This document shows, piece after piece, positions 18,826 through 28,914 of a stretch of DNA of 28,914 nucleotides. Position numbers and translations under genes: made by a program. The notes below the pieces were generated by a model. The model was given only the letters and a program-made list of their open reading frames with translations, ran no database searches and was not told the DNA's origin. Positions within the stretch are counted from its first letter, which is position 1, and each line of letters starts with the position of its first letter. Location: contig WKLE02001704.1 in assembly GCA_014885115.2 (NCBI GenBank), positions 1 to 28,914 of the forward strand, given 5' to 3'. This stretch comes from Asterionellopsis glacialis. Lineage: Eukaryota; Bacillariophyta; Plagiogrammaphyceae; Rhaphoneidales; Asterionellopsidaceae.

Positions 18826-19149
18826 TTACGAAAGCAATACATTATTTGCTTCGACCTTTATAGGTTCCTTGTTGCTTCGTTCTTGTACTTCTTCTGCAAC
18901 TGGCGGGCCTGTCCCTATGGATGATGTCAATTTTTGCTGTTGTTCATAATACACAGATTTAATTTGATAGTTGCACTTTGTGCAACGTACCATCATTTCC
19001 GTTTTATCCAATACGGGAATAAAACAAATGGATTGTTTCTTGTGTACTTCGATACGATCAAAAGTTCCATCATGACACCGACTGCACGGACCAACGTTTT
19101 CTTCAATCATCCTTGCATTTGCACTTCCTGTACCGAAAATAAACACCAT
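18826..19149 (-). CDS. Small zinc-ribbon domain protein
   Basis: 107 residues from ATG 19149, single exon. It begins MVFIFGTGSANARMIEENVG, followed by C22-S-R-C25 and, after an IEVHKKQSICFIPVLDK stretch, C56-T-K-C59. The (M)xFxFG start, two CxxC knuckles about 30 residues apart and the FIPV segment between them match the short eukaryotic zinc-ribbon proteins annotated as zinc-ribbon 15 domain proteins. Their biochemical role is unknown. The C-terminal 40 residues are Glu- and Gln-rich and probably disordered. Length is normal for the family. It is convergent with the RING gene. Confidence 0.75.
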   Translation of the reverse strand: MVFIFGTGSANARMIEENVGPCSRCHDGTFDRIEVHKKQSICFIPVLDKTEMMVRCTKCNYQIKSVYYEQQQKLTSSIGTGPPVAEEVQERSNKEPIKVEANNVLLS

Positions 19150-19955
19150 AATTCTTTGTTATGTTCTGTTTTAGTAGAATCGTTGCTTGGTCTTCTTTAT
19201 ACTATATTAGATTGTGGTGCTATGACCAATCTCTTTGTTCTTCTTTTCTGTATCCCGGGAGCTGAAGGGTATGAGTATTCTCGCCTTGAGAAGTTTGTCT
19301 GTCGGGTACATATTTGTTGGTGTATTTACAGTGAACGGTTTTCTCCCGTGCCTTCCGTGCTCTCGTGCTCTCGAGTTCTTACTTGGGGGGTAATGCATAT
19401 TATCAGTAGGGATATTCTTGTCCGAAATAAATCCCATTCGACTTGCCATGTACAATTATTATTAGATTTGTACGATATTTGTCACATAGGTGTCACACTC
19501 TGAATTCTTCCAATATTTTCAGTACTCAAAAACAAATGTAGATTCTATCACAATTCCAGGTGATCTCTAAAGTAAGTTCGTACCTGTACCATTTTGGTAC
19601 ACAATGTACAAGGTTCAACGTGACTTGTTTCTTTTTAATAAGGTTAATTCTAACAAAATGAATTGTCACACACACGACACACTTTAAGACATGTATCTTG
19701 GAGGTAGGCCAGACGAAAACATGTAAAAACAAGGAGAATGAAAATGATTTTCAACTTGTTTCGTGGCAAGGAGATATGGGGGCGACAAAACAACATGACA
19801 TGGTCCCTCCGATACCGTAGGTTTGTTTCGTGCTTGAAATCGCGATTCAAAAAAAGTCAAAGTCAATAATTTACTCTACAGTGGACCAAAGTGAGAAAGA
19901 TTTCCTAGTAGAACTGAAGAGGTAGATCGAGGTAGAGAAAACGAAATACAAGGGG
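19150..19955. other. Divergent intergenic region, zinc-ribbon gene and second oxygenase gene
   Basis: No coding region is supported, although a long plus-strand frame overlaps the zinc-ribbon gene in antisense. It contains a GTACC-ATTTT-GGTAC hairpin near 19586-19600 and a duplicated GTGCTCTC word near 19357-19372. It should hold promoters of both flanking genes. Confidence 0.5.
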
Positions 19956-21368
19956 ATGACGAATCATCCAACTATGAATCAAACTGGTATGACGACGGTG
20001 CTCTACATGACGGTGTCTCCTGCTTGGAAGGCTGAAACCATCTCACTTCTTGTTGATAAAGTGCTTAAGAAGGAAGCATCATCTGATGCTAATGAAAATG
20101 ATTTGAGTCTGAATGTGGGGTTACTTCCGGGACAGATTCGTGTCACCAAAATTCTTGATACCAGCTTCCAAGATAATAACGACAACAATAGTAAAAAGAA
20201 GAGGAAAAAGTGTACCGATAGCAATAGTAGTACTATCGCACGTTTAGAATTTGCTTCGTCAGTAGAATGCAAACAGATATTGGATAGTTATCATGGTTTG
20301 GCTATCCCGCATACTCATGGGTATCATCATTATGAATTTTATACTTCATGGCCACCACCTGAGCCACAACTATTAACAGTTGGTGAATCATCAGCAGTAG
20401 CTGAGAGGGATGATTCTCATTTATCATCGTCTTCTTCTGTCATGATGAATGTCCCTTCACCACCCTTACACCTGCAACTTATGGCGATACCTACTAAGGA
20501 GTTACAAAGACGAGTATCAAAATTGAGATTATTAGACAATACCAATGATGACAACAGCAACAAGAATAGCAATCAAGATGTGTCTGTATTTCTCAAGCGA
20601 CAACATCAAAAATGTAAAGTATGGATCCATAGTTATATGGTACGTATGTTTATGAAGCATATTTTGTCAGAAGCATCAGTCAGTCGTAGTAGATCAGTTC
20701 ATAGTCAAGAGGGGGTTCCTGTGTCAAAAAAGTGGACAAACCAATTATGGCAAACTCTTCAACAGATCCCGCCCGCCACTGGTAGTACCAGCAGTAATAT
20801 TGACAGTGACAAAAGCAAAAGCAATAATAACGAACGACGACAGAATTATCTATCTTGGCCACCACTACCAAAACAACGCAAGGGTGTTCAATCATCTCAT
20901 TATTTGACTGTACGTCGACAGCATCCACCATATCAAGATGGTCTTTGGGATTTATGCTTTCAACTTTTGATGGAAACATTGGGTGGATCTTCATTGCCAG
21001 CCTACAATGCATTAGCTATTACGAAGAACTTTTTCGGGTCACCTCATATTGATGCGCATGATCAAACATTTCAACACGTTATTGCAGTAGGTGATTTTAA
21101 AGGGGGGCGACTTTGTTGTGAATATGAAGACGATGGACTTGAAGAACTACAAATATGTATTCATAATCGTCTAGGACGTATGGATGGTCGTAAGGTTCAT
21201 TGGGTTAGTGAATGGGAAGGTACTGAACGGTATAGTGTTGTGTATTACAGTACAAATAAACAGGATTATACAGAACCATTGTCGCAGAAGATCCATGTCA
21301 AATGGATAGAAAAAGAGTCAGCAAGAATTCGATGCGGGGATAAAGAAGATAAGAATGTACAGCTCTAG
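19956..21368 (+). CDS. Divergent 2OG-Fe(II) oxygenase-like protein with low-complexity N-terminal half
   Basis: 470 residues, single exon, from ATG 19956. The C-terminal 130 residues carry a 2OG-Fe(II) signature: H364 and D366 in SPHIDAHD, strand HVIAVGDFKGGRLCCEY, distal H415 in GRKVHWV, and R425 in GTERYSVVYYST. The HxD-to-His spacing of about 50 residues is compact, and the GDFxGG.L and G.RYS.V.Y pattern recalls protist oxygenases, including TET/JBP-type ones, more than prolyl hydroxylases. That assignment is inference. The first 125 residues (TTVLYMTVSPAW, PGQIRVTKILD, ARLEFASSVECKQILDSYHG) could form an RRM-like fold. Residues 140-300 are Ser/Asn-rich. Substrate unknown; a nucleic acid or protein are both possible. 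Nothing suggests it is broken: all four key residues are present. Confidence 0.7.
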   Translation: MTNHPTMNQTGMTTVLYMTVSPAWKAETISLLVDKVLKKEASSDANENDLSLNVGLLPGQIRVTKILDTSFQDNNDNNSKKKRKKCTDSNSSTIARLEFASSVECKQILDSYHGLAIPHTHGYHHYEFYTSWPPPEPQLLTVGESSAVAERDDSHLSSSSSVMMNVPSPPLHLQLMAIPTKELQRRVSKLRLLDNTNDDNSNKNSNQDVSVFLKRQHQKCKVWIHSYMVRMFMKHILSEASVSRSRSVHSQEGVPVSKKWTNQLWQTLQQIPPATGSTSSNIDSDKSKSNNNERRQNYLSWPPLPKQRKGVQSSHYLTVRRQHPPYQDGLWDLCFQLLMETLGGSSLPAYNALAITKNFFGSPHIDAHDQTFQHVIAVGDFKGGRLCCEYEDDGLEELQICIHNRLGRMDGRKVHWVSEWEGTERYSVVYYSTNKQDYTEPLSQKIHVKWIEKESARIRCGDKEDKNVQL

Positions 21369-21493
21369 TTTATTGAATAATGTAAACAACAAAAATGCCA
21401 ATGCATAATCTAATAGTGTATACGCCAAAATGACTCCCCTTCCTGCGGGTATTGGTAATGATATCTTGTGAATGATAATGGGAATGTATCATT

Positions 21494-22825
21494 TCACGGT
21501 CCCATAAGAATCTGTGTTTCTCTTTCGAGACCCAAGTGATACTTTTTCCCGTAATCGTTAGCCTGCGCCAGTAATGGTTCTATGCGATCATGAAGTAATC
21601 GCTTACCACTTGGCGATTTTTTTTGAATTATTGATGCACACTTAGCTGAGAGAGCTGCCTCGTGTGGCCGATGAGTCGAAACAGCAATGTCATAAACAAG
21701 AGCCTCGAGAACAACTTTCCAGAAGGAATCTTGAATATCCAGTTGACTGCAAGAGTCCATCAATGAAGCAACCTCAAGTGCGTTCGCCAATACCTGAAGT
21801 GCTATTCTGTGCATGACTCCATGAAAATTTCCCTCACTGTATTCCTCTTCTGCTTCATCATCTGAAGAGCCGAAATCTTCTTCGGTGATGAACAGATCCT
21901 GAGGCCGTTGCACATTTCTGAAATATACCAAAACTACGTCACGCAACTTCTTTCCGCATTCGGTTTTTCCATATACTAAGCCATTACTAAGGACTTTCGC
22001 TGTGTCTTGGCTTACGCCTGTACAGTCTGTAAGGCACTTCAAATTTTCCATACCTAACTGTTTTTGGTCAAGCAGCTTGCTCTTCATTAGATTCAGAGCA
22101 ATCGTAAGAGCATTTGAAACATTACTGTCAAGGTCTTTTGATGGAATAGTTTGTCTTTTATGGATTCTTTCTGCCAAATTGTTCGCATGGTCATTTGGCA
22201 CGACAGGGTTTTCACCTGTCATTACGGCATGGTAGAGAGCATTCCGCAAGTTATGTATTTCAATAACACAACCCCGTCTTCGTTGAAGATCCATGATGAC
22301 GGCTGGTCGGTTTTCGTCGCCGTCTACCGGTGTACTGCATGTTGAACTTCTCCATAGTTGAACTACAAACTTGACCATATTTGCCGTTGTACAATGAATA
22401 TCTGCACAACATTTTCCGTATTTGCATGCGATTGAATTTACTCTCATGAAATTTGAGATTCGCGATCCAATCACTTCCACGGGGATATTTTGAAGAGTAA
22501 TTGCTGAATCAAATAGATAATGCAATGGAGGCACTTCAAGCATACGGTTTGTAGTGCGCCAAACAAAGTGCTTGGAGTGCTTGAGTCTATCCTGGTCTTG
22601 AATTATTGATTTCGCGTTTTCTTGCGATCGTGAGCAATCAGGTGACAGCGTGAATGCCTTTCTCTTTTTCCACAAAGGTTTAAGTGGCTTACATTTGCGG
22701 TAGCCGTCAAATTTTGGCAAGCCTTCGGTAACCATGTGTTTCGATCCGTGATGATAAGGTTGTGCTAGACGACTGCGTGACGAGGAGTTCATCGCGATTC
22801 GTTCTTGTCTCATTTTCATTTCCAT
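21494..22825 (-). CDS. Predicted helical (ARM/HEAT-like) protein of unknown function
   Basis: 443 residues from ATG 22825, single exon; a second Met at residue 12 is an alternative start. The N-terminal 70 residues are basic (PLWKKRKAF) and could hold a nuclear signal. Residues about 95-220 include a CKYGKCCADIHC Cys/His cluster near 134-145. Residues about 225-435 are helical, with repeats such as NALTIALNLMKSKLLDQKQLGMENLKCLTD, then LSNGLVYG, ALQVLANALEVASL and LEALVYDIAVSTHRPHEAALSAKCASII, which resemble armadillo/HEAT helices. An acidic insert DFGSSDDEAEEEYSE lies between them. Similar proteins of unknown role occur in diatoms as far as I remember. It converges on the oxygenase gene with only about 125 bases between the stop codons. 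Confidence 0.65.
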   Translation of the reverse strand: MEMKMRQERIAMNSSSRSRLAQPYHHGSKHMVTEGLPKFDGYRKCKPLKPLWKKRKAFTLSPDCSRSQENAKSIIQDQDRLKHSKHFVWRTTNRMLEVPPLHYLFDSAITLQNIPVEVIGSRISNFMRVNSIACKYGKCCADIHCTTANMVKFVVQLWRSSTCSTPVDGDENRPAVIMDLQRRRGCVIEIHNLRNALYHAVMTGENPVVPNDHANNLAERIHKRQTIPSKDLDSNVSNALTIALNLMKSKLLDQKQLGMENLKCLTDCTGVSQDTAKVLSNGLVYGKTECGKKLRDVVLVYFRNVQRPQDLFITEEDFGSSDDEAEEEYSEGNFHGVMHRIALQVLANALEVASLMDSCSQLDIQDSFWKVVLEALVYDIAVSTHRPHEAALSAKCASIIQKKSPSGKRLLHDRIEPLLAQANDYGKKYHLGLERETQILMGP

Positions 22826-25411
22826 GTTGGATGTTCTCTATCCTAATGTATGGTTACGAGTTCGTAAATGCACAGTAGAATCTAGAATTGCTCGTGTACA
22901 GGGAATTTACTGCACGTTGAATTCTCGTTTGTGAGAACAAAAAATAACCTTGATAACACGTGTGACCGCGTGTCCGGAGCATTTTGCATTATTTCTTGCC
23001 TTCACATTTCACAGCGAGGGGGTGATGAATTCTAAAGAATACTCATGCCAGTGTTCTGGTTGATGTATAAATAATCTTCCATGTTCTCAATTGTTCCTAA
23101 GTTAAAGAACATCAAAGAACCAGTTTTAGGGCTATAGGAGTGCGACAAATGAGGATATTTAAAAAGCTATCAAATTATTCCCATTGGAGCACTACTTGGT
23201 TCTAAATCTGTACGATGTATCAAAGCTACGTTAAAAGTACGTATAAAAGAAAATTACTTAATATAGACATTGTATGAAATTTTGCTTGCCAGCTCGAGAA
23301 ACCGTGCTAGGTACGAAAGCCGTGTCTCTATTTTTATTTTTAATAGGAATACAGGTAACAGAGATATCGCTTTCTGAAACGTACTGTAAGTACCTGCTTT
23401 GAGCACCTGTATCAATATATCAGTTCACGCGTGTACCTGGCACCTACCAATACCTGCGTATGTATTAATTAATATTGATGTGACCTTGTAACTTTCAAAT
23501 ATTAATGGTAGTCCTACCGGTACATACTTTCTTATTTGTGACTGTACCAGGTATAAGTAGCCAATTAAAAAACAGCCAACAGGGATGTGCTGGTCCCAGA
23601 ACAGGTATTGTATCTGATTCCATTTAGGGTAGTAGTCATGGCCGCTCCTCCCTGCCTTTTTTCTTCTACAGAGCTTCTACGTATTTACTATGAAGCAAAA
23701 AGTACAATTCTGCAGCACATTTGAAAACTCTTTTTTAAGGGTACCAGATATTTCCTATTTACCAGGTACAGCAAGAATAATTTTTCTCTTACAATAAATA
23801 CCATTGTCCAGCGATACTCTTGAGTGCTTCTTTTGGCACTGACACGTTGATTTCGTTACCCGCGTCAAGGAGCAGAACTCACTCCGTTCCGACCATGAAA
23901 AATAGATGAATCAGATGATGACTTATAATCATCCCCACCGAATAACAAGATACTACAAATGATTATCTACCGTAATATGCAATAAAACAGTAGACCAGAA
24001 GCACTATTTTTGAAAAATACGCAAAAGAAAAAAATCGATCGAAAAAAATAGCACCTCGACTGTTAAAATAATTAATATCTAAAGAACTAAAGGCCTCGCC
24101 TACTGTTTTATTTTAGATTATATAAGCCAACTTGCTATTGAAACAATTTGTACCCTGCTTTATGTTATTCCAATGACTTCTGGTGGATCGTTCCCATCGT
24201 TCAGAGGTCGAAAATATTTTTTTCAAAGAAATCGAAGCGCTAGAAAATAACAAGGGTTTTTGGAAAAAATACGCGTACGAACGGGAGTGAAAAAGAGCGG
24301 CCACGATTACCTTATTATAAGTTTTGTATTACAAAACTGAACCCTGAAAAACGACAGTTTACTAAAAGCACAATAGAATCCGAATCTGAAAGGTATGTAA
24401 CTCGCACTGGAGTCTCCCAGTACCGGAGGTACGGACAACGGAAACCATACCGGTACAGGTACACCACAGTAATGAGAACAGCTATGGCTCGAACAGGTAC
24501 CAGATCCGTACCTGGTAATGACGGAGGGTACTTCTGTTTGAGTACTCTGGGGTAGGACCTGCTAGAGATAAGACTGCTTAGATCATACGTACATAACATT
24601 ACCTTATGTTCTGAGCAAAAGATAGAGTAGAGCGGCCAATTAATTATTAATTATTTACTGTAGCGCCCTGTCGTTTCCTCTTTCTGACAAAACATTACAT
24701 TGAAAATTGTGCGATATTGATTTTTGTAATGTAGCCAATCAGGGGCGATTTTTTTTAATATTATAATAAGAGAAGATATTATGAACAAAAACAAGACCGG
24801 GAAAACTCTTACCCTGTACCTTGTACCAGCCACTACGTTAAAATTATTCGTACGTTTTTTTTACGAAATCGCGTCTGCGGCCGGAGGAAAATGTGTTTGT
24901 ACAGTGGAAAGCGTTGGGGGAAAAAACAATTATGACCTTGCACGTTTTCTCTAGCTCGCCGCCTCTGACGTGTTTTGTCAGAATGCGTTTCAACCGTCCA
25001 TTGGGTACGTAGAAAGGTTGAACTATACTATGGAATGACCAGTTCTAACTAAGACCCGTTCTTTTTTACCAAAATCGTTGTAATAAGTTGTGGTAATTGG
25101 TCGAGGTAATGGTCTGCCTGTTTGTCCTCATTAACGCAAACGAAACTCATTAACGCAAACGAAAACGCCGTACAGATGATTATAAGTTGGCACTTGTGCT
25201 TTTCGATATTCCGCAATCGAATTTCTCATTACAACAAACAACCTCTATCTTTGTTTTTTCTGTTTTCTATGTTTCCATCTTTATCAAAAATAACTCTGTT
25301 TTGTTCCTAATCTGATTTCACAATATTAATTCCAAATTCAGGGTAGTTTTCCTCTCTCATTATTTTGATGATCAGTGCAGGTACCTCTTTTCTGTCAGTG
25401 GATTATAGTTT
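22826..25411. other. Gene-free AT-rich stretch
   Basis: No supported gene on either strand; open frames are short and without domain content. Roughly the first 300 bases are the promoter side of the helical-protein gene. The stretch is notable for repeated words made of GTACC, CAGGTA and CCGGTA, for example near 23436, 23547, 23756, 24440-24462 and 24497-24520. It also has AT-only patches near 24640-24656. No tRNA, rRNA or complete element was found by eye. Confidence 0.5.
25127..25164. repeat. Exact 19-bp tandem duplication
   Basis: CTCATTAACGCAAACGAAA occurs at 25127-25145 and again at 25146-25164 without a difference. It lies in non-coding DNA; replication slippage is a sufficient explanation. 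Confidence 0.9.
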
Positions 25412-25640
25412 ATTTCAATTTAATCAAATTAATCAAAAAGAAAACCGTAAATGGCAACACCACATATATTCTGTAGGAGACCTAATCATGCTAGAGAAGC
25501 TGGGAAAGATAGCTATAAGTTGGACCAACCTCGTACCAGTCCTCATGAAGTTATTCAAGTATTTACAAATGGTACTGTATGCATCAGTAGAGGAGTTATA
25601 GAAGAGACAGTTAATATCTGTCATGTAATGCTGTACTACA
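25412..25640 (+). pseudogene. Ty3/gypsy integrase C-terminal remnant, different subfamily from the left one
   Basis: The plus strand reads NQKENRKWQHHIYSVGDLIMLEK. After a frameshift near 25500 it continues KDSYKLDQPRTSPHEVIQV, FTNGTVCISRGVIEETVNI and so on. This has the same order of motifs (VGD.(V/I)(L/M)L, PR..GP, NGTV.I..G, VNI) as the integrase C-terminal domain at 3-242, but with clearly different residues. The frameshift and the lack of an open downstream frame show decay. No LTR with TG...CA ends was recognised to its right. It marks the start of the right-hand element block. Confidence 0.7.
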
Positions 25641-25750
25641 AATGTACACTGGACAGTTTGGGAAACAAATGAACTACACTCCCTGTAGGATACTCTTGAG
25701 GATGGCTGCTTGTTGCATGGACAAGCAGACAGACTCTATTTTGCCTTTTA

Positions 25751-27359
25751 CTAATATTTTCCTGAACTTTTACTTCTTACTAAATTGCTGGATCTTCTCC
25801 AGATTAAACTAAGCTCATAATTTACATCACCAAATAAAAGTCTTCTTTTCTTTTGTGTGTTGTTTGTCTGGTTGTTGTGTTGTGCCACCATTGACACTAG
25901 CTGCATAGGGCAACCATCATCTACATATAATAGATGAAATAATTGGAATAATGTTAGTTTGGCCTTGATACTTTGGCCTAATAATTGCCCTTGCATACTC
26001 TTCTTGAAGAATTTGTACATGAGGAAACTATCAAATATCTTTGAGATGTGTGGTGTTATGACTTCTAGATTTTGTTTGTCTGTTTGAGCAAGTTTTCCAT
26101 CAAGTAAGCACAGTTTCAATTGTGTTGGACAACAATGGTGCCCTTCCATTCCATTTTCCAGTGTCCGTACACTTTCCCATGCTTCTCTAGGTTTATGATT
26201 GATGTTCCCTCTGCTAAGGTTTGAAACCATTTATGTTTGGAATTTTTGACTTCACTTCTTAGGTGTCCTCTGAATTTTTTGAGTTTGTCATGGTTGTTGG
26301 TGTTGGTTGGATCATCAGATGTGACTTTGTATGCCTTGTTCCATATCATGTGGAGGGTGTTGAGTCATAGTAGCCCATTTAGTACCAACTGTTGGTCATC
26401 TTCTGTTTGCCTGCTAGTGTTGTTTCATCATCTTTTGTCATGATCTCATTGAAACTCTCAAGATCTACTTCATCTTCATCATTAAATACTTGATTTAGTA
26501 GTCTTGAGCTTTCTCCAGCTTCTTTCTTGTCATCATTGTGGTGCAGGAATCTCCAGTTGATGGGTTGCTTTTTCTTTTTCTTAAGCTTGTTTATGATTCT
26601 GGATATTACATTTTTGTTGCATATATGGTATCATAGTTTAACAGCTGTGTGATCAGAACATACTCTGATTTCCACTCTTTTTGCATCAATTACATTCTTC
26701 TTTGCATGTTGAGATACTTGTAAGTAGTCTAGTTGACTTCTTGCTTGAAGTGACTCCTTGTACCATGTGTGGTATCTCTTTTGTTTATAAAATGTGTTGG
26801 CTGTGTAGAGCTTCTGTTGGTACATTGTATTCTTAAGGAGTTGTAGTGTTTCATTGTCATAGTTGTACGGGTTGGCATGTTGTTCTACAACCAGCAGGTT
26901 GTTGGTTCTGTCATCCTCATTGGCTACTCCTAGTGGACAGTTGGCATCTGATCCTATGATGATGGTGTTGTTGTCTTTTCTTGTTTTGTCTAGGTATTTG
27001 TTGAGGTGTTTGTAGAATTCACTGATTTCATTGTCTGCTTTTCCACTGTCTGGGTGGTAGACTGAGATTAATTCAATTGTTCTCTTCTTCATCTACTTTT
27101 ATCATTTCAATTCAAGGGTGATGTTCATCCATCTTGGGCATCCAACTATATGTTCACTTACTGATGGTACATTTGCACTTGCTTGTTCCTACATATGTCA
27201 TGTCCTTGGAGATAGTACTATTCCTGGTCCACCTTGTCTTCTTCTGTATGTTTGAGTTTCACTACCATGTAGGAAGAAAACATAGTTATCTATCTTGATG
27301 TGTTTGTTTCCATAACCTTCTCCTTCAAGTCATGTTGCTTGCATTAGGTATGTGTCTTC
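25751..27359 (-). pseudogene. Non-LTR (LINE) retrotransposon remnant: APE-type endonuclease plus truncated reverse transcriptase
   Basis: Reading on the minus strand, 27359-27093 holds a broken start with EDTYL, DNYVFFLHG and RRRQGGPGIVLSP. From 27092 a frame of 153 residues continues ELISVYHPDSGK, TIIIGSDANCPLG, ARSQLDYLQVS and CSDHTAVKL. These are the endonuclease motifs SVYxP, GDxN, LDY and SDH of APE-type LINEs. After a stop at 26631, linker fragments follow (KKKKKQPINWRFLHHN, then RGHLRSEVKNSKHKWFQTL). Next come REAWESVRTLENGMEGHH and DGKLAQTDKQNLEVITPHISKIFDS. FQLFHLLYVDDG at about 25950-25915 is the reverse transcriptase active-site motif. Only about 30 residues separate KIFDS from YVDDG, where a full domain would have well over a hundred, so the palm and finger motifs before it are deleted. 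Several stops and frameshifts make it inactive. Confidence 0.75.
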
Positions 27360-28914
27360 TGTAAAAAATAACATAATAGACTATAGAGACAGTCAGTAAT
27401 GGTATGATAGTGTGCAGTATAAAAGGAGAAACAATCCACAATCATGAAGACTGAAGATGAAAGACTAAAATACAGGCATATGATGTAAAAAATGGGTTGA
27501 TTGTTGCAATTAGAGTTTTTTTAATTCCTGTGGCTGTCAACATGGTTGATTGTGTTAATTGACATTATTGGTTCAAAAGGTGTCACAATATGATGTACAA
27601 TACCTATTGCTGGGGTGCCATTAGGTTTTGTGGTATGTTTGTTAACAGATGTCTCAAAGTGAAAGAGAATATTTTGCCTCTAGCAAATAAGGGTTCAATT
27701 GTAGAGCTAAATTTAAGGCTGATTCACTGTACATGAGGAGAAAAACATCCCAAAAGGATTTAATTTTGCAGGCCTGTGAGTTTTCATGAATTAACTCACA
27801 ACCTAATTTGAAATAGTAAAGGCTCATAACTCATAACTCATTGAACAGGATGAACAGACAAACCAAGATATATATATGAATGACAAGAGAAACATGAGAA
27901 AAATTGAAAAAAAATCACATCACAAGCCCAATTTGCGTAGGTTTCTACACTGACAGCTTGACACAAAAAAAATAAATAATATAATTTTCATCAAATGAAC
28001 AGTAACATGAACACCAATAAAATTGCTCATATACTGACAAACTTACATCCAAACAAATTGGACAAACTTTTTTAACACAAAACCAAACAACAAAATAACC
28101 GCCAAAAATCAACAAACTCAAAAATGAAATTCGTTATTAATAAAACATTCTTTTACTTCACTGTTTGACTATGTTATTCACTATTACGCAGTAAACACAT
28201 CATGCAATCCAAACATCTCTTCCACCAGCAAAACACAAAAATATCACACCTTTCCACTAGAAAATGAGTTGACCACTGCCATTATATGAAGTTCCAAATT
28301 TGTACATTTTTGGTCATACTATTCTGTACCATAACCAGGAAATTTTTACTTCTGCCAAGGAATACTATCCAAACACTGCTCCCTATGCAACAAAACCATG
28401 GCATTTTTATCCTTGTCAATGGCACCAACATCAGTGAAAATTTTGATGATGTTGCATCTGCATTTCTTAAAAATCAATTTTCCCTAGTAAGTAGAGCCAG
28501 CTGCACCCAAACATTGATTTTTATTAGTAGAATTACATTAGATTGCCAGGTCAACCCAGGAGAAGGTGGACAAAATTATTGCAGTACATATTATTGTGGG
28601 AGCACAGTGCCAATTCATCTAGGAATTTGATAGGTACTCTCTACATCCTACCAATGGATGATACAGTAGGTCCTACCTTGTACAGGTACATTAAATGTCA
28701 AAAGTTACTACAGTAACACAACAAAAGCATCATTTATATGGCCTATCTCTAGAGTTATTTCTCTATTGTCTTCCAAAAAAAGGGGTAAATTTTGGGGCAC
28801 CCTTTTAGTAACACTCGTGGTATACCTGATACATTACCTTTCGTGGCAAATCAGTTTCTTTCTACCAGAAACCCGTTCAAATGTACATACGCTAATATTC
28901 CGTAGACTCAGTAG
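27360..28914. other. AT-rich right end without a recognised gene
   Basis: The part to about 28280 has only short frames and A-runs and may include 5' sequence of the LINE. A 114-residue plus-strand frame at 28286-28630 starts with a hydrophobic stretch and contains VNGTNISENFDD and four Cys, but I recognise no family. It could be a chance frame or a decayed fragment. The final 280 bases carry a TTGTACAGGTACA word near 28679 and nothing else I can name. Confidence 0.45.

Noticed and set aside
18934..19503. A 189-residue plus-strand open frame.
   Set aside because: Its first part is antisense to the well-supported zinc-ribbon gene and the remainder has no protein-like features.
28286..28630. 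114-residue plus-strand frame with a hydrophobic start and four Cys.
   Set aside because: No family is recognised and the surrounding DNA is non-coding AT-rich sequence, so it is not listed as a gene.

Overview
The window looks like nuclear DNA of a stramenopile alga, most likely a diatom. The evidence is AT-rich DNA with GT-AG introns, eukaryotic families (PLAC8, PA-TM-RING ubiquitin ligase, F-box-like, 2-oxoglutarate dioxygenases), and degraded Ty3/gypsy, Crypton-like, MULE-like and LINE elements of types I recognise from diatom and oomycete genomes. Species-level placement cannot be made by eye. There is no sign of bacterial operons, rRNA, CRISPR or convincing tRNA.

Layout. (1) 1-10,000 is a mobile-element graveyard. 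It starts with the last codons and 3' LTR of a Ty3/gypsy element (3-242, LTR 280-810) inserted into the 3' end of a Crypton-like tyrosine recombinase pseudogene (811-1940, minus). Then come a MULE-like transposase pseudogene (about 2639-4010), two related Cys-rich gene remnants on the minus strand that share a duplicated 3' flank, a 46-bp tandem repeat, and two unidentified decayed coding regions. Last is a long DDE-type transposase pseudogene (7317-10,000), interrupted by a solo LTR (8312-8823) with a 5-bp target duplication CCATC. The solo LTR is the same family as the LTR at 280-810, in opposite orientation. (2) 10,300-22,825 is a compact island of seven apparently intact host genes: a 2OG-Fe(II) oxygenase with a possible plastid leader, a PLAC8 membrane protein (one intron), an F-box-like protein, a PA-TM-RING E3 ligase (one intron), a small zinc-ribbon protein, a second, divergent 2OG-Fe(II) oxygenase, and a conserved-looking helical protein of unknown function. 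(3) 22,826-25,411 is a gene-free AT-rich stretch with many short GTACC/CAGGTA words. (4) 25,412-28,914 is a second element-rich stretch: another gypsy integrase tail and a LINE remnant with an endonuclease domain and a reverse transcriptase reduced to its YVDDG motif.

The gene island shows no shared pathway. The two oxygenases are unrelated in sequence outside the Fe/2OG-binding residues, and the F-box-like and RING genes are divergent neighbours that share about 1 kb of intergenic DNA. The most informative part of the window is the order of insertion events in the left block and the conserved TGACGTCA-type motif arrays inside the LTRs. I found no convincing new multi-gene system. The best candidates for undescribed biology are the Cys-rich/MULE association and the second oxygenase.
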